From Marmoricola sp. URHB0036 (lineage in GTDB: Bacteria; Actinomycetota; Actinomycetes; Propionibacteriales; Nocardioidaceae): a stretch of DNA of 64,000 bases. Location: the NCBI RefSeq assembly GCF_000426045.1, contig NZ_AUEP01000004.1, forward strand, positions 248,001 through 312,000, in the 5' to 3' direction. The notes below the pieces were generated by a model. The model saw nothing but the letters and a program-made list of their open reading frames with translations, ran no database searches and had not been told where the DNA came from. Numbering within the stretch: the first letter of the stretch is position 1; every line of letters starts with the position of its first letter. Shown in pieces: positions 9,034 through 18,638 of this stretch. Position numbers and translations under genes: made by a program.

Positions 9034-10131
9034 CTAGCCGTGGGTGGCCCTGCTCGCCTGCTCGAAGCGCACGCGGGTGGTGGTGAGCCCGACACGCAGC
9101 GGCTGGCTGTCGTCGTAGAAGTCGGTGCCCCAGAGGAAGTAGCCGGAGGCGGCCATGGCCGCGCGACGACTGTGCGAGAGCCGGTATCGGCCGTCGGTGT
9201 GCAGTGCGACGGTCTCACCCGAGGGGTCGACGTGCACGAGGTAGGCGTCACCGTGGTCACTGCCGCTGGCCGGCCTCCAGGCGAAGTGCTCGGCCCCATT
9301 CGACCAGCAGGTGTAGCCGGGCAGGCAGCTGGTGAGCCAGGCCGGTGGCGACGGGGCCGCGAGGGCGTCGACCGTGCCGGGACCGATCGGTTCGAGCTCC
9401 TTGGAGACCGCGACCCTGCCGCCGATCGCCTTCGGCCCGAAGAGCTGCTTCAGCGGTGAGGGACCGAGGTAGCGCCAGTCGTGCTCCCACCCGAAGATGA
9501 AGCCGGTGACCACTGTCTGGTCGTTGTTCGGGACCTCGTCGAGCTCACCCGGCTTGCGCTCGCCACCGCTCCAGTGCGCCACGTGGCCTCCGTCGGCGAT
9601 CGCCTGGGGGCTGGTGCGCAGCCGCAGCCGCTGGTCGCGCACCAGGTCGGTCAGGGCCTGCACGGACGGCTGCAGCTTCAGCTTGCGCGGATCGCGGGTG
9701 ATGTCCGGGCCGGCCAGCAGCGCGGTGGTCAGCGCGCCGTCGCGCTCGAACGCGACGGCGACGACCCCCGGGTCCTCCTCGGGCTCCACGAGATCCCACC
9801 TCAGCTGGGCGCCGTCACCCAGGTCGGCGCACTGGTCGTCGCTGCAGGCGGGCAGGTGGCTCGAGCGCTGCAGGGTGACCCGCACCAGGTCACCGTCGTC
9901 CTCGCCCCCGCCGTGGTAGCGGAAGTCCGCTCCGACATAGCCCGCCGGCGAGTTCTCGTCGACGTACGTCGCCTGCCGGTGGGTCGTCCGGGCCGAGAGG
10001 TGGTCGAGCATCACCGCGGCGATCGCGCGCGAGGTGATCGGCACCCGGTCGCCGGGCGGAGGCAGGTCGGTGGAGCTCGCGCTGCCACACCCTGTCAGCA
10101 GAGCGAGCGCGAGCAGCAGGGGCAGCGTCAG
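9034..10131 (-). CDS. putative lipoprotein of unknown function, probable CTG start
   Basis: A conventional start would be GTG 10044 (336 aa), but that begins after an in-frame lipoprotein signal: TLPLLLALALLTGCGSASS, lipobox LLTGC. No ATG, GTG or TTG lies between this signal and the upstream in-frame stop. Two CTG codons fit: 10131, which overlaps the acyl-CoA ligase stop as CTGA and is annotated here (365 aa, lipid Cys15), and 10158, which would add Arg/His residues to the n-region. The mature protein is soluble, Trp- and Asp-rich and has a CLPGYTC pair. No family was recognised. It probably sits on the outer face of the membrane and is translationally coupled to the ligase. Confidence 0.6.
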   Translation of the reverse strand: MTLPLLLALALLTGCGSASSTDLPPPGDRVPITSRAIAAVMLDHLSARTTHRQATYVDENSPAGYVGADFRYHGGGEDDGDLVRVTLQRSSHLPACSDDQCADLGDGAQLRWDLVEPEEDPGVVAVAFERDGALTTALLAGPDITRDPRKLKLQPSVQALTDLVRDQRLRLRTSPQAIADGGHVAHWSGGERKPGELDEVPNNDQTVVTGFIFGWEHDWRYLGPSPLKQLFGPKAIGGRVAVSKELEPIGPGTVDALAAPSPPAWLTSCLPGYTCWSNGAEHFAWRPASGSDHGDAYLVHVDPSGETVALHTDGRYRLSHSRRAAMAASGYFLWGTDFYDDSQPLRVGLTTTRVRFEQASRATHG

Positions 10132-11702
10132 ACGGTGGATCTGTCGCGCCCCTCCCAGTAGGGCTTGCGCAGGTCACGCTTGAGGATCTTGCCGGTCGGG
10201 TTGCGCGGCAGCGCCTCGATGATGTCCACGCTCTTCGGGCACTTGTAGTGGGCCAGGTGCTCACGGCAGAAGGCGATCAGCTCCTCCTCGGTCGCCTCGG
10301 TGTCCGGCTTGAGGGAGACCACGGCCTTGACCGTCTCGCCCCAGCGATCGTCGGGTACGCCGATGATGGCGACCTCGGCCACCGCGGGGTGCTCGGCCAG
10401 CACGCGCTCGATCTCGGGCGAGTAGATGTTCTCCCCACCCGAGATGATCATGTCCTTGAGCCGGTCCTCGACGTAGACGAACCCGTCGGCGTCGACCTTG
10501 CCCATGTCGCCCGTGCGGAACCAGCCGTCCTCGGTGATCACCTCGGCCGTGGCCTCGGGCTTGTTCAGGTAGCCCTGCATCAGCTGCGGCGTACGGAACC
10601 AGAGCTCGCCGTTCTCCCCGGTCGGCACCTCCTCCAGCGACTCGGGATCGACGACCTTGAGCTGGGCCTGCGGGATGAGCCGTCCGGCACTGACCAGCCG
10701 CTCCGGGTGGGCGTCGTCGCGGTGCGCATCGGGCAGCAGGTGGGTGATCACGCCGCACAGCTCGGTCAGGCCGTAGACCTGGAGGAAGTCGGTGTCGGGC
10801 CAGGCCTTGATCGCGGCGCGCAGCAGCGGCATCGGCATCGGCGCGGCGCCGTAGCAGTAGGTCTTGAGCTGGCCGAACAGCTTGATCGCGTCATCCCCGG
10901 ACTGCAGCACCTGGGCGAGCACGGCCGGCACCAGGAAGGTGCGGTTGGCGCCCTGCATGATCGCGCCGGCCAGCGAGGCACCGTCGGGGTCGCGGGTCAT
11001 CACGCTCGGCACGCCGTCGTGGATGCCGAACAGGACGTACGACGAACCGCCGACGTGGAACAGCGGCATCGAGACCATGTTCTTGTCGCCGTCGTCGAAT
11101 CCCCAACCCTCATGGGCGTTCAGGGTGTGCGCGACCATGTTGGCCTGCGAGAGGGTGACTCCCTTGGGGCGCCCCGTCGTACCGCTGGAGTACATCACCA
11201 GGCAGACGTCGTCGGGTGTGACCTCGGGGTCGCGTCCGACCGGCTCGGCGGCCGCGAGCATGGCTTCGTACTCGTCGCCGTCGCCGCCCTCGGGCGCCAC
11301 CTCGATGACGTGCTCGACATTCGTGAGCCGGTCGCGGATCTTCTCGATCTGCGGCATCAGCTCGGTGCCGACGAGGAGCAGCCTGGCCCCCGAGTCGTTG
11401 ACCGCGTAGTCGATCTCGTCGCCGGCCAGACGGAAGTTGATGATCGCGTTGGCGGCGCCGATGCTGGCCGCCGCCATGGTCAGCTCGACGCACGCCGGAT
11501 GGTTCTTGTCGAGGAAGGACACCACGTCGCCACGGCCGATCCCCTTCGCCTTCAGGGCACCGGCCAGGCGGCGTACGCGCCCCTCCCACTCGGCCCACGT
11601 CCACGTGCGACCGAGGTACGTGAACGCCTCGCCGTCCGGGTTCACCTCGGCCCAGTGGGCCAGTCGGTCGTCGAGGAACGTCGGGTCGGCCAGCTCGGTC
11701 AT
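10128..11702 (-). CDS. acyl-CoA synthetase, AMP-binding (FadD-like)
   Basis: 524 aa adenylate-forming enzyme that activates a carboxylate with ATP to acyl-AMP, then acyl-CoA. The phosphate-binding loop YSSGTTGRPKG is at 171-181. Later come the LQVYGLTELCG substrate/AMP region, WFRTGDMG, the hinge DRLKDMIISGGENIYSPEIE and the C-terminal catalytic lysine in PTGKILKRDLRK, all canonical. The size and the WFRTGD/GGENIY pattern fit medium/long-chain or aryl acyl-CoA ligases of actinobacterial lipid or steroid metabolism. The stop overlaps the lipoprotein gene, suggesting co-expression. The exact substrate cannot be assigned. Confidence 0.93.
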   Translation of the reverse strand: MTELADPTFLDDRLAHWAEVNPDGEAFTYLGRTWTWAEWEGRVRRLAGALKAKGIGRGDVVSFLDKNHPACVELTMAAASIGAANAIINFRLAGDEIDYAVNDSGARLLLVGTELMPQIEKIRDRLTNVEHVIEVAPEGGDGDEYEAMLAAAEPVGRDPEVTPDDVCLVMYSSGTTGRPKGVTLSQANMVAHTLNAHEGWGFDDGDKNMVSMPLFHVGGSSYVLFGIHDGVPSVMTRDPDGASLAGAIMQGANRTFLVPAVLAQVLQSGDDAIKLFGQLKTYCYGAAPMPMPLLRAAIKAWPDTDFLQVYGLTELCGVITHLLPDAHRDDAHPERLVSAGRLIPQAQLKVVDPESLEEVPTGENGELWFRTPQLMQGYLNKPEATAEVITEDGWFRTGDMGKVDADGFVYVEDRLKDMIISGGENIYSPEIERVLAEHPAVAEVAIIGVPDDRWGETVKAVVSLKPDTEATEEELIAFCREHLAHYKCPKSVDIIEALPRNPTGKILKRDLRKPYWEGRDRSTV

Positions 11703-11768
11703 GGGCAGAGCGTGACACAGGCCACACGGTCATGTCCTCTCCTCAGGGTCCTCTCCTCAGCGTCCCCC

Positions 11769-12644
11769 TCAGGCGGACTCGATCTGGCCCGGTTCCTCGG
11801 GTCGTCGTACGCCCATGACGATCGCACTGGCGACCACCACGAGCACAAGGCCGACCACCTGTGCGGGGTGCAGGGTCTGGTCGAGCACCACGAACCCCGC
11901 CACCGCGGCCACCGCCGGCTCGAGGGAGAGCAGGATCCCGAACACGTTGGCTGCCAGCCGGCGCAGGGCGAGCAGCTCGAGGGAGTACGGCAGCAACGAG
12001 GACAGCACCGCCAGGCCGAGGCCCTTGACGACGTGCTCGCGGGTCCAGAGGTCGCTGCTCGCCAACCCGGCCGGCAGCACCACGATCGTGGACACGACCA
12101 GGGCCAGGGCCAGGCCGTCGAGCTTCGGGAACTCGGCACCCGTGCGCCCGCTCAACAGGATGTACGCCGCCCACATCACCCCCGCCGTGGCCGCGAGGGT
12201 CAGCCCGATCCAGCTGAGCTCGTCGAGGGGCACGGTGAACACCTCGGAGATCAGCAGTACTCCGCCCCCGGCCGCCGCCACCGCCACGTAGTCGAGCGCT
12301 CGTCTCGACAGCACCGTCGTCAGCACCAGCGGACCGAGGAACTCGACGGTCACCGCGACCCCCAGCGGCAGGTGCGCCAGCGACCCGTAGAAGCTCCAGT
12401 TCATCAGTCCGAGCACCACCCCGAACACCACGACGGTCAGCCACGCCCGTCGCGAGTGGCCGACCAGCCGCGGCCGCGCCAGCGGCAGCAGGATCAGCGC
12501 CGAGAACGCGATCCGCAGCAGCACCGATCCGCCCGCCCCGATCTCCGGGACCAGGGTGGCCGCCAGCGCCGCGCCGAACTGCACCGAGACCACTCCGCCG
12601 AACACCAGCAGCGGAGCGGGAACGACGACGGACCCTCGAGGCAC
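11769..12644 (-). CDS. EamA-family transporter (RhtA-like)
   Basis: 291 aa with ten hydrophobic segments in two five-helix EamA repeats, the DMT superfamily pattern seen in RhtA threonine/homoserine exporters. Characteristic stretches are GLMNWSFYGSLAHLPLGVAV in repeat one and LSSLLPYSLELLALRRL in repeat two. The frame stays open far upstream through the repeat array, but GTG 12644 is preferred because TAGGGT lies 7 nt before it, a leaderless arrangement; GTG 12653 with GGGGAG upstream is an alternative. It should export a small metabolite from the cytoplasm. The substrate is unproven. Confidence 0.87.
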   Translation of the reverse strand: MPRGSVVVPAPLLVFGGVVSVQFGAALAATLVPEIGAGGSVLLRIAFSALILLPLARPRLVGHSRRAWLTVVVFGVVLGLMNWSFYGSLAHLPLGVAVTVEFLGPLVLTTVLSRRALDYVAVAAAGGGVLLISEVFTVPLDELSWIGLTLAATAGVMWAAYILLSGRTGAEFPKLDGLALALVVSTIVVLPAGLASSDLWTREHVVKGLGLAVLSSLLPYSLELLALRRLAANVFGILLSLEPAVAAVAGFVVLDQTLHPAQVVGLVLVVVASAIVMGVRRPEEPGQIESA

Positions 12645-12651
12645 GACCGCC

Positions 12652-12657
12652 ACCCTA
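12652..12657 (-). promoter_or_regulatory. -10 element, leaderless start of the EamA gene
   Basis: TAGGGT on the minus strand, 7 nt before GTG 12644, matching the TANNNT -10 consensus of actinobacterial housekeeping sigma factors and leaving no room for a leader. Confidence 0.45.
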
Positions 12658-12681
12658 GGTCTCCCCACCCTCCCCCCGCCG

Positions 12682-12809
12682 ACCGGGCACAAACGGTTGG
12701 CCGTACGACGCCCACCGGGCACAAACGGTTGGCCGTACGACGCCCACCGGGCACAAACGGTTGGCCGTACGACGCCCACCGGGCAGAAATGGCTGGCCGA
12801 GACCAACCA
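12682..12809. repeat. tandem array, four 32-bp units
   Basis: Four consecutive 32-bp units start at 12682, 12714, 12746 and 12778. The first three are identical (ACCGGGCACAAACGGTTGG plus 13 bp). The fourth keeps the core with substitutions (gggcAGAAATGGCTGGCC) and diverges afterwards. The array lies between the EamA promoter and the end of the ABC-F gene. The period is not a multiple of three, and no protein is encoded across it. Confidence 0.9.
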
Positions 12810-12885
12810 CGATTGCCCTCTCGGCGGGCTCCTACCAACCAAAATCCCCCGGTCAGCGCACTGCCGCCAACCAGAAGTGCCCGGT
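12803..12885. repeat. three degenerate inverted copies of the repeat core, also at 32-bp period
   Basis: The reverse complement of the core recurs with CCAACC starting at 12803, 12835 and 12867, exactly 32 bp apart. The third copy is the clearest (CCAACCAGAAGTGCCCGGT). Together with the direct array the common core is ACCGGGCANNNNTGGTTGG on alternating strands, with unrelated sequence in the remaining 12-13 bp. Confidence 0.7.
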
Positions 12886-12892
12886 CGGGGAG

Positions 12893-14569
<1,677 letters not shown>

Positions 14570-14630
14570 GGAACGTCATCCTCCCGGCACCCCGCCCCGC
14601 TGTCATCCGGGTTTCGGCCATGATCGCTGG

Positions 14631-15467
14631 GTGCACGCGCTCCCGGACACCTGGCCCGTCGAGGTCACCGACGCCGTCATCGCGGTCGTGGGCGAGGTCC
14701 GCGACAGCCAGCCGCTGACCGGGCTCAGCGGCCGGGCGGTACGCCGTGTCGACGGCGAGCGCGCCAGCGTCGTGGTCAAGGGTGACGTGCACCCGCGCGA
14801 GCTGGCCTTCTACGTCCACGCAGCTCCCCGGGTCGCGGACCTGGTGCCGAGGCTGCACGGGTACGTCGAGACCGGCGAGGCAGGGTGGCTCGTCCTGGAG
14901 CACCTGCCCGGACCGCTTCCCCGCGAGCTGTGGACCAGCCCGGCGGTGTACGACGTCCTCGCCACCCTGCACACCGTCGCGGACGTGTACGGCGGACTGG
15001 ACGACCCGTTCCGTCCGGAGTGGACCGACGCGATGACCACGACGGCACAGCGTGCACTCGGGATCGACCTCGCGCGGCTCGCCCACGACACCCGCGGTCT
15101 GCTCTCCGGCGACACTCCTGTCTCGGGCGACCCCAACCCCCGCAACTGGGGCGTCCGTGCGGACGGCAGCGTCGCCCTCTTCGACTGGGAGCGCGCCGGT
15201 CTCTCGAGTCCCGCTGTCGACGTCGCGATCACGCTTCCGGGGCTCCCCACGCGGCGCGAGGCCGACGACGCCGCAGCGGCGTACTCCTCCGCCCGGCAAC
15301 GCCTGGGCGCCCCGCTCGAGGTGCCGCTGCGCGCCCACTCGTTGCTGTTGCTCAAGCTGTGGACGGCCGTGGAGCTGCTCGACGAGCACCGCCCGCACGA
15401 GGCGCTGCGCGGCACCCGGCAATGGCTCATCGAGGCGCTGCCGGCGTGGATCGCGAGCTGGGCCTGA
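14631..15467 (+). CDS. aminoglycoside phosphotransferase-family kinase-like protein
   Basis: 278 aa from GTG 14631, the first plausible start after the divergent ABC-F gene; CATGAT six nt upstream suggests a leaderless message. The APH/choline-kinase fold is recognised by SVVVKGDVHPRELAFY (phosphate-contacting Lys), WLVLEHLPG (hinge), SGDPNPRNWGV (Brenner motif; Asp167 and Asn172 kept, the usual leading His replaced by Ser165) and FDWER (Asp185). These proteins phosphorylate small hydroxylated molecules, not always antibiotics. The substrate is not predictable, and resistance should not be assumed. Confidence 0.8.
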   Translation: MHALPDTWPVEVTDAVIAVVGEVRDSQPLTGLSGRAVRRVDGERASVVVKGDVHPRELAFYVHAAPRVADLVPRLHGYVETGEAGWLVLEHLPGPLPRELWTSPAVYDVLATLHTVADVYGGLDDPFRPEWTDAMTTTAQRALGIDLARLAHDTRGLLSGDTPVSGDPNPRNWGVRADGSVALFDWERAGLSSPAVDVAITLPGLPTRREADDAAAAYSSARQRLGAPLEVPLRAHSLLLLKLWTAVELLDEHRPHEALRGTRQWLIEALPAWIASWA

Positions 15468-15473
15468 CGCCGC

Positions 15474-16328
15474 TCAGGCAGCAGCGCCGTGCTTGTCGAG
15501 GAACGCCAACGAAGCGTCCGCGACCTCACGCCAGTGGCTGTCGATCACCAGCGAGTGCCCGACGCCGGGGATCTCCTTGATCTCGGTGGAGCTGGCGTTC
15601 TTCCGCTGCCGCTTGTACGCCGCGTTGGCCAGCGCCCACGGGACGATGTGGTCCTTCTCGCCGGAGATCACCAGCATCGGTCCGCGATCGGGGTTGCTCG
15701 CGTCGGCCTTGGCCTCCGTCCTCCAGTCGAGGTTGGCCGTCGCGGCCTGGAAGAGCGGCCGCCCCGGCGCCGGCACGTGGTAGGTCTCGTAGAGGTGGTG
15801 CGCCTCCTCCTCGCTGACGGCGTTGGCGAAGCCGTAGCGGAACTGGTCGAAGGTCAGGGTCACCGCCTTGCTGCGGTTGGCCGGGTTGCCGAGCACGGGG
15901 AAGGACGCCTTCAGCGCCGAGAACGGCAACGGCAGCACCCCGCGGCTGGGCGCCGGGTCGATGGAGACGGTCGCGAGGGAGAGGCCGCGGCCGGCCACGA
16001 TCTGGGCCAGCAGTCCGCCGAAGGAGTGCCCGACCACGATCGGCTTGCGCTGCAGGTCGCCGATCACCTCGGCGACGTGGTCGGCGACCTGGCCGACCCC
16101 CTTCTTGGCGAAGACGCTCGGGTCGGCGTGCGCTGCCTCGTAGTCGGCCGGGTCGTCGGGCCAGTCGACCGCGACGGTGGCGTACCCCTTCTCCTCGAAC
16201 AGTCTGCGCCAGGGCTCCCAGCTGCCGGCGAGCAGCCAGAGGCCGTGGATGAACAGGACGGGCTGACGCCCGGACTCGTTGGCGGTCGCGACCTCTTCTG
16301 CTTCGCGGGGTGTGACGGTGGTGGTCAT
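15474..16328 (-). CDS. alpha/beta hydrolase
   Basis: 284 aa from ATG 16328, which has AAGGA eight nt upstream; the open frame beyond it lacks features. Alpha/beta hydrolase fold: oxyanion motif HGLWLLAGSWE near residue 29, nucleophile elbow GHSFGG (Ser102), acid in ISGEKDHIV (Asp near 228) and base in GVGHS (His near 261). No signal peptide, so cytoplasmic. It converges on the kinase-like gene with 6 bp between stops. An esterase/lipase-like or haloperoxidase-like reaction is possible; the substrate is unknown. Confidence 0.88.
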   Translation of the reverse strand: MTTTVTPREAEEVATANESGRQPVLFIHGLWLLAGSWEPWRRLFEEKGYATVAVDWPDDPADYEAAHADPSVFAKKGVGQVADHVAEVIGDLQRKPIVVGHSFGGLLAQIVAGRGLSLATVSIDPAPSRGVLPLPFSALKASFPVLGNPANRSKAVTLTFDQFRYGFANAVSEEEAHHLYETYHVPAPGRPLFQAATANLDWRTEAKADASNPDRGPMLVISGEKDHIVPWALANAAYKRQRKNASSTEIKEIPGVGHSLVIDSHWREVADASLAFLDKHGAAA

Positions 16329-16486
16329 CGGTGATCCTTCGCGGAGTGCTTGCGGACGGACACGGTGAGGCCACCAGCATCTTCCGCGGGCCGCGTCCGC
16401 GCCAGAGCGCACTAGTCCATCAGGCCCACACGCACTGACCAGAGCACTCACAGCCGAGGCACAGGACTCCGTCGCACCGTAGGGCC
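16329..16486. other. intergenic region between divergent hydrolase and redox operon
   Basis: 158 bp. It holds the hydrolase ribosome site at its left edge and must contain the promoter of the plus-strand redox operon. No clear -35/-10 pair or operator repeat was recognised. Confidence 0.3.
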
Positions 16487-16834
16487 ATGAGCACTCCTGG
16501 AGAGACGGGCAGCGAGCGCGAGGAGCAGCTGAGGCGTACCCGTTCGGTACGCCGCGGCGTCGTCGCCGCAGGCGCCACCGGAGCCCTCGGGGTCGCGATC
16601 GCCATCGGGGCGACCATCCATGGCGCCGGCTCAACGAACTCGACGACGCCCAGCACAGGCACCACGGAGGACCAGTCGCGCCCGCAGCTCGCGACCCCCG
16701 AAGAGGACGACGACGACGGTGGCTTCCAGGCTCCCGATGACCAGCAGCTCCAGAACCAGCAGGTACCCCAGCGTGGCCAGCTCGCCGCCCCGGGTGGCAG
16801 CACCCCCGCGCAAGGCCACTCGAGCGGTTCCTGA
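16487..16834 (+). CDS. small single-pass membrane protein with Gln/Asp-rich tail
   Basis: 115 aa, not recognised. A charged N-terminus with several Arg (RRTRSVRRG) precedes one hydrophobic helix (about 24-46, Gly/Ala-rich with two GAT triplets). The outward tail of about 65 residues is low-complexity: a Ser/Thr stretch, an Asp cluster (EEDDDD) and QQLQNQQ. It should be anchored by its N-terminus with the tail outside. First gene of the redox operon, 39 bp before a similarly built protein. It could be a substrate, scaffold or partner of the ApbE/haem/NuoF-like components; nothing in it proves this. Confidence 0.6.
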   Translation: MSTPGETGSEREEQLRRTRSVRRGVVAAGATGALGVAIAIGATIHGAGSTNSTTPSTGTTEDQSRPQLATPEEDDDDGGFQAPDDQQLQNQQVPQRGQLAAPGGSTPAQGHSSGS

Positions 16835-16873
16835 CCAGCTCCACGACCGCACGACCACCACGAGAGGACCATC

Positions 16874-17149
16874 ATGGACGAGCACGACAACCAGGCCCGG
16901 CAACGCAGCCAGGCCACCCGACGCACGGGCCGCATGCGGGCATTGGCCGTCGGCGGCGCGCTGGCGACGTCGCTCGCCGCCACCGGAGCGATCATGGCCA
17001 CACCTGCCACGACGACCGACACCTCGACGGGCACCTCGTCGAGCACGTCGTCGGGCACCAGCACCTCCACGGACAGCTCGAGCAGCTCCTCCGCGCTGGC
17101 CACCTCGGGCAGCTCCGGCAGCAGCCACGCGACCACGAGCGGGTCGTGA
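16874..17149 (+). CDS. small membrane-anchored Ser/Thr-rich protein
   Basis: 91 aa, not recognised. Basic N-terminus (RRTGRMR), one hydrophobic segment (about 25-42, ALAVGGALATSLAATGAI) that may be an anchor or a cleaved signal, then about 48 residues made almost only of Ser, Thr, Gly and Ala. Its stop overlaps the apbE start (ATGA), so the pair is translationally coupled. The tail is the sort of disordered extracytoplasmic region that can be modified; ApbE enzymes attach FMN to Thr or Ser. The usual flavinylation motif D-x-x-[ST]-G-A-T was not found, so being the flavin acceptor is only a hypothesis. Confidence 0.6.
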   Translation: MDEHDNQARQRSQATRRTGRMRALAVGGALATSLAATGAIMATPATTTDTSTGTSSSTSSGTSTSTDSSSSSSALATSGSSGSSHATTSGS

Positions 17150-18078
17150 TGAGTACGCCGACCCTGGCCAGCCGCGACTGGGAGCTCTGGAGCACCTCGT
17201 GCCGCCTGGTGGTGACCGATCCGGCCGCCCTGCCCTCCGCTCGGGCGCTGGTCGACTGGCTGCTCGCCGAGATCGAGAGGGCCTGCAGCCGGTTCCGCCC
17301 CGACAGCGAGCTGATGACCCTCGCGCGCAACCACGAAGGTGGCGCCGAGCTGAGTCCGCTGCTGGCCGACCTGATGGCCGATGCGCTCGAGGCAGCCCGC
17401 GAGACCGACGGCGCCGTCGACCCCACCCTGGGCTCGGTGCTCGTCGGACTGGGCTACGACACCGACCTCGAGGAGGTACGCCGCCGCGAGTCCACGAAGG
17501 AGCGACCCCGGGTCACGGTCGTACGCCGCGCCGCCGGCTGGCGCACCCTCACCCTCGAGGGCCCTCACCTCCAGCTGCCGCCCGGGCTGCAGCTCGACCT
17601 GGGCGCGACTGCCAAGGCCGGTGCCGCTGACCGGTGCGCCCGGCTGGTGGCGTCCTGTCTCGAGACCGGTGTCCTGGTCAGCCTCGGCGGTGACATCGCC
17701 ACGGCCGGTCCCGCTCCGGAGGGTGGGTGGCAGGTGCTCGTGCAGGACCTGCCCAGCGACGTACCCCAGCAGATCACGCTCGCCGCCGGGGCAGCCGTCG
17801 CGACGTCGAGCAGCGCCCGGCGTACCTGGACCCAGGCCGGCCGCCCACGCCACCACCTCGTCGACCCGCGCACCGGGTTGCCGGCCACCGGTCCCTGGCG
17901 CAGCATCACCGTGGTCGCCCCGACGGCGCTGAAGGCGAACACGGCGACGACGGCCGCCATGGTGAAGGGCCGCGACGCCCTGGCCTGGCTGCGCGGCACC
18001 GGGCTGCCGGCCCGACTGGTGCCCCAGCACGGCGGGCTGGTCACCCTGGGTGGCTGGCCTCGGGAGGCGGCGGCATGA
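17146..18078 (+). CDS. apbE: FAD:protein FMN transferase
   Basis: 310 aa. ApbE enzymes transfer FMN from FAD to a Thr/Ser of target proteins by a phosphoester bond, normally outside the cytoplasm. Family features: RFRPDSELMTL at 48-58, DGAVDPTLG near 88, DLGATAKAGAAD at 150-161, SLGGDIATAG at 178-187, HHLVDPRTG near 237 and a C-terminal A-rich ATTAAMVKG helix. No signal peptide or lipobox is visible, unusual for a periplasmic ApbE, so it may act in the cytoplasm or be exported another way. It overlaps both neighbours by ATGA. No classic FMN-binding (RnfG/NqrC-like) target gene is present in the operon. Confidence 0.92.
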   Translation: MMSTPTLASRDWELWSTSCRLVVTDPAALPSARALVDWLLAEIERACSRFRPDSELMTLARNHEGGAELSPLLADLMADALEAARETDGAVDPTLGSVLVGLGYDTDLEEVRRRESTKERPRVTVVRRAAGWRTLTLEGPHLQLPPGLQLDLGATAKAGAADRCARLVASCLETGVLVSLGGDIATAGPAPEGGWQVLVQDLPSDVPQQITLAAGAAVATSSSARRTWTQAGRPRHHLVDPRTGLPATGPWRSITVVAPTALKANTATTAAMVKGRDALAWLRGTGLPARLVPQHGGLVTLGGWPREAAA

Positions 18079-18638
18079 ACGAGGCACTGTGGGCCCTCGG
18101 GCGCGGGACAGGGGTGGTCGCGCTGGTCGTGTTCACGCTGAGCATCGTCCTGGGCATCCTCAGCCGTTCGGGACGCCCGGTCGCGGGTCTGGGCCGGTTC
18201 GGCCTCAACGAGGTGCACCGCACGGCCGCGTTGACCGGCGTCGGCCTGATCGCCGTGCACGTCGGATCCCTGTTCCTCGACCCCTACGCCCAGCTCCACC
18301 TCGTCGATGCGGTGGTGCCGTTCCTCGGCAGCTTCCGGCCGCTGTGGCAGGGCCTGGGCACGCTCGCGGTCGACCTGCTCGCCGTGGTCACCGTCGTCAG
18401 CCTGCTGCGCCGCTGGGTCGGCCCCCGCATCTTCAGGGCCGTGCACTGGCTCACCTACGCGCTCTGGCCGGTGGCCATGCTGCACGCGCTCGGCAACGGC
18501 ACCGACGCCTGGTCACTCTGGATGGACACGGTCGCCGTGCTCTGCACCGGCGCGGTCGCGGCCGCCGTGACCTGGCGCCTGCTCCCGTCGTACGCCGAAC
18601 GCGGCCGCTCACGCATCGCGAGGGTGGTGACTCGATGA
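18075..18638 (+). CDS. ferric-reductase-like transmembrane haem protein
   Basis: 187 aa with about five hydrophobic helices. Two helices carry histidine pairs: His48/His62 (HRTAALTGVGLIAVH) and His124/His137 (HWLTYALWPVAMLH). Spacings of 14 and 13 are those of bis-haem b binding in ferric reductase, YedZ/MsrQ and NADPH-oxidase membrane domains. It should pass electrons across the membrane. No FAD/NADH domain is attached; the flavoprotein is likely supplied by the NuoF-like product encoded next, which overlaps by ATGA. The partner on the outer side may be a flavinylated or iron substrate. Confidence 0.85.
   Translation: MNEALWALGRGTGVVALVVFTLSIVLGILSRSGRPVAGLGRFGLNEVHRTAALTGVGLIAVHVGSLFLDPYAQLHLVDAVVPFLGSFRPLWQGLGTLAVDLLAVVTVVSLLRRWVGPRIFRAVHWLTYALWPVAMLHALGNGTDAWSLWMDTVAVLCTGAVAAAVTWRLLPSYAERGRSRIARVVTR

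Noticed and set aside
12682-12809. 32-bp repeats as a CRISPR array
   Set aside because: The first three units are identical over the full 32 bp with no unique spacers, and no cas gene is in the window.
15474-16844. 456-aa version of the alpha/beta hydrolase
   Set aside because: The extra N-terminal part runs over the divergent small gene at 16487 and has no hydrolase motif; ATG 16328 has a ribosome site.
16487-17149. Classic FMN-binding-domain protein or D-x-x-[ST]-G-A-T motif among the small proteins
   Set aside because: Neither small protein has a folded domain or the motif; GAT triplets in the first protein lie within the membrane helix without the acidic residue.
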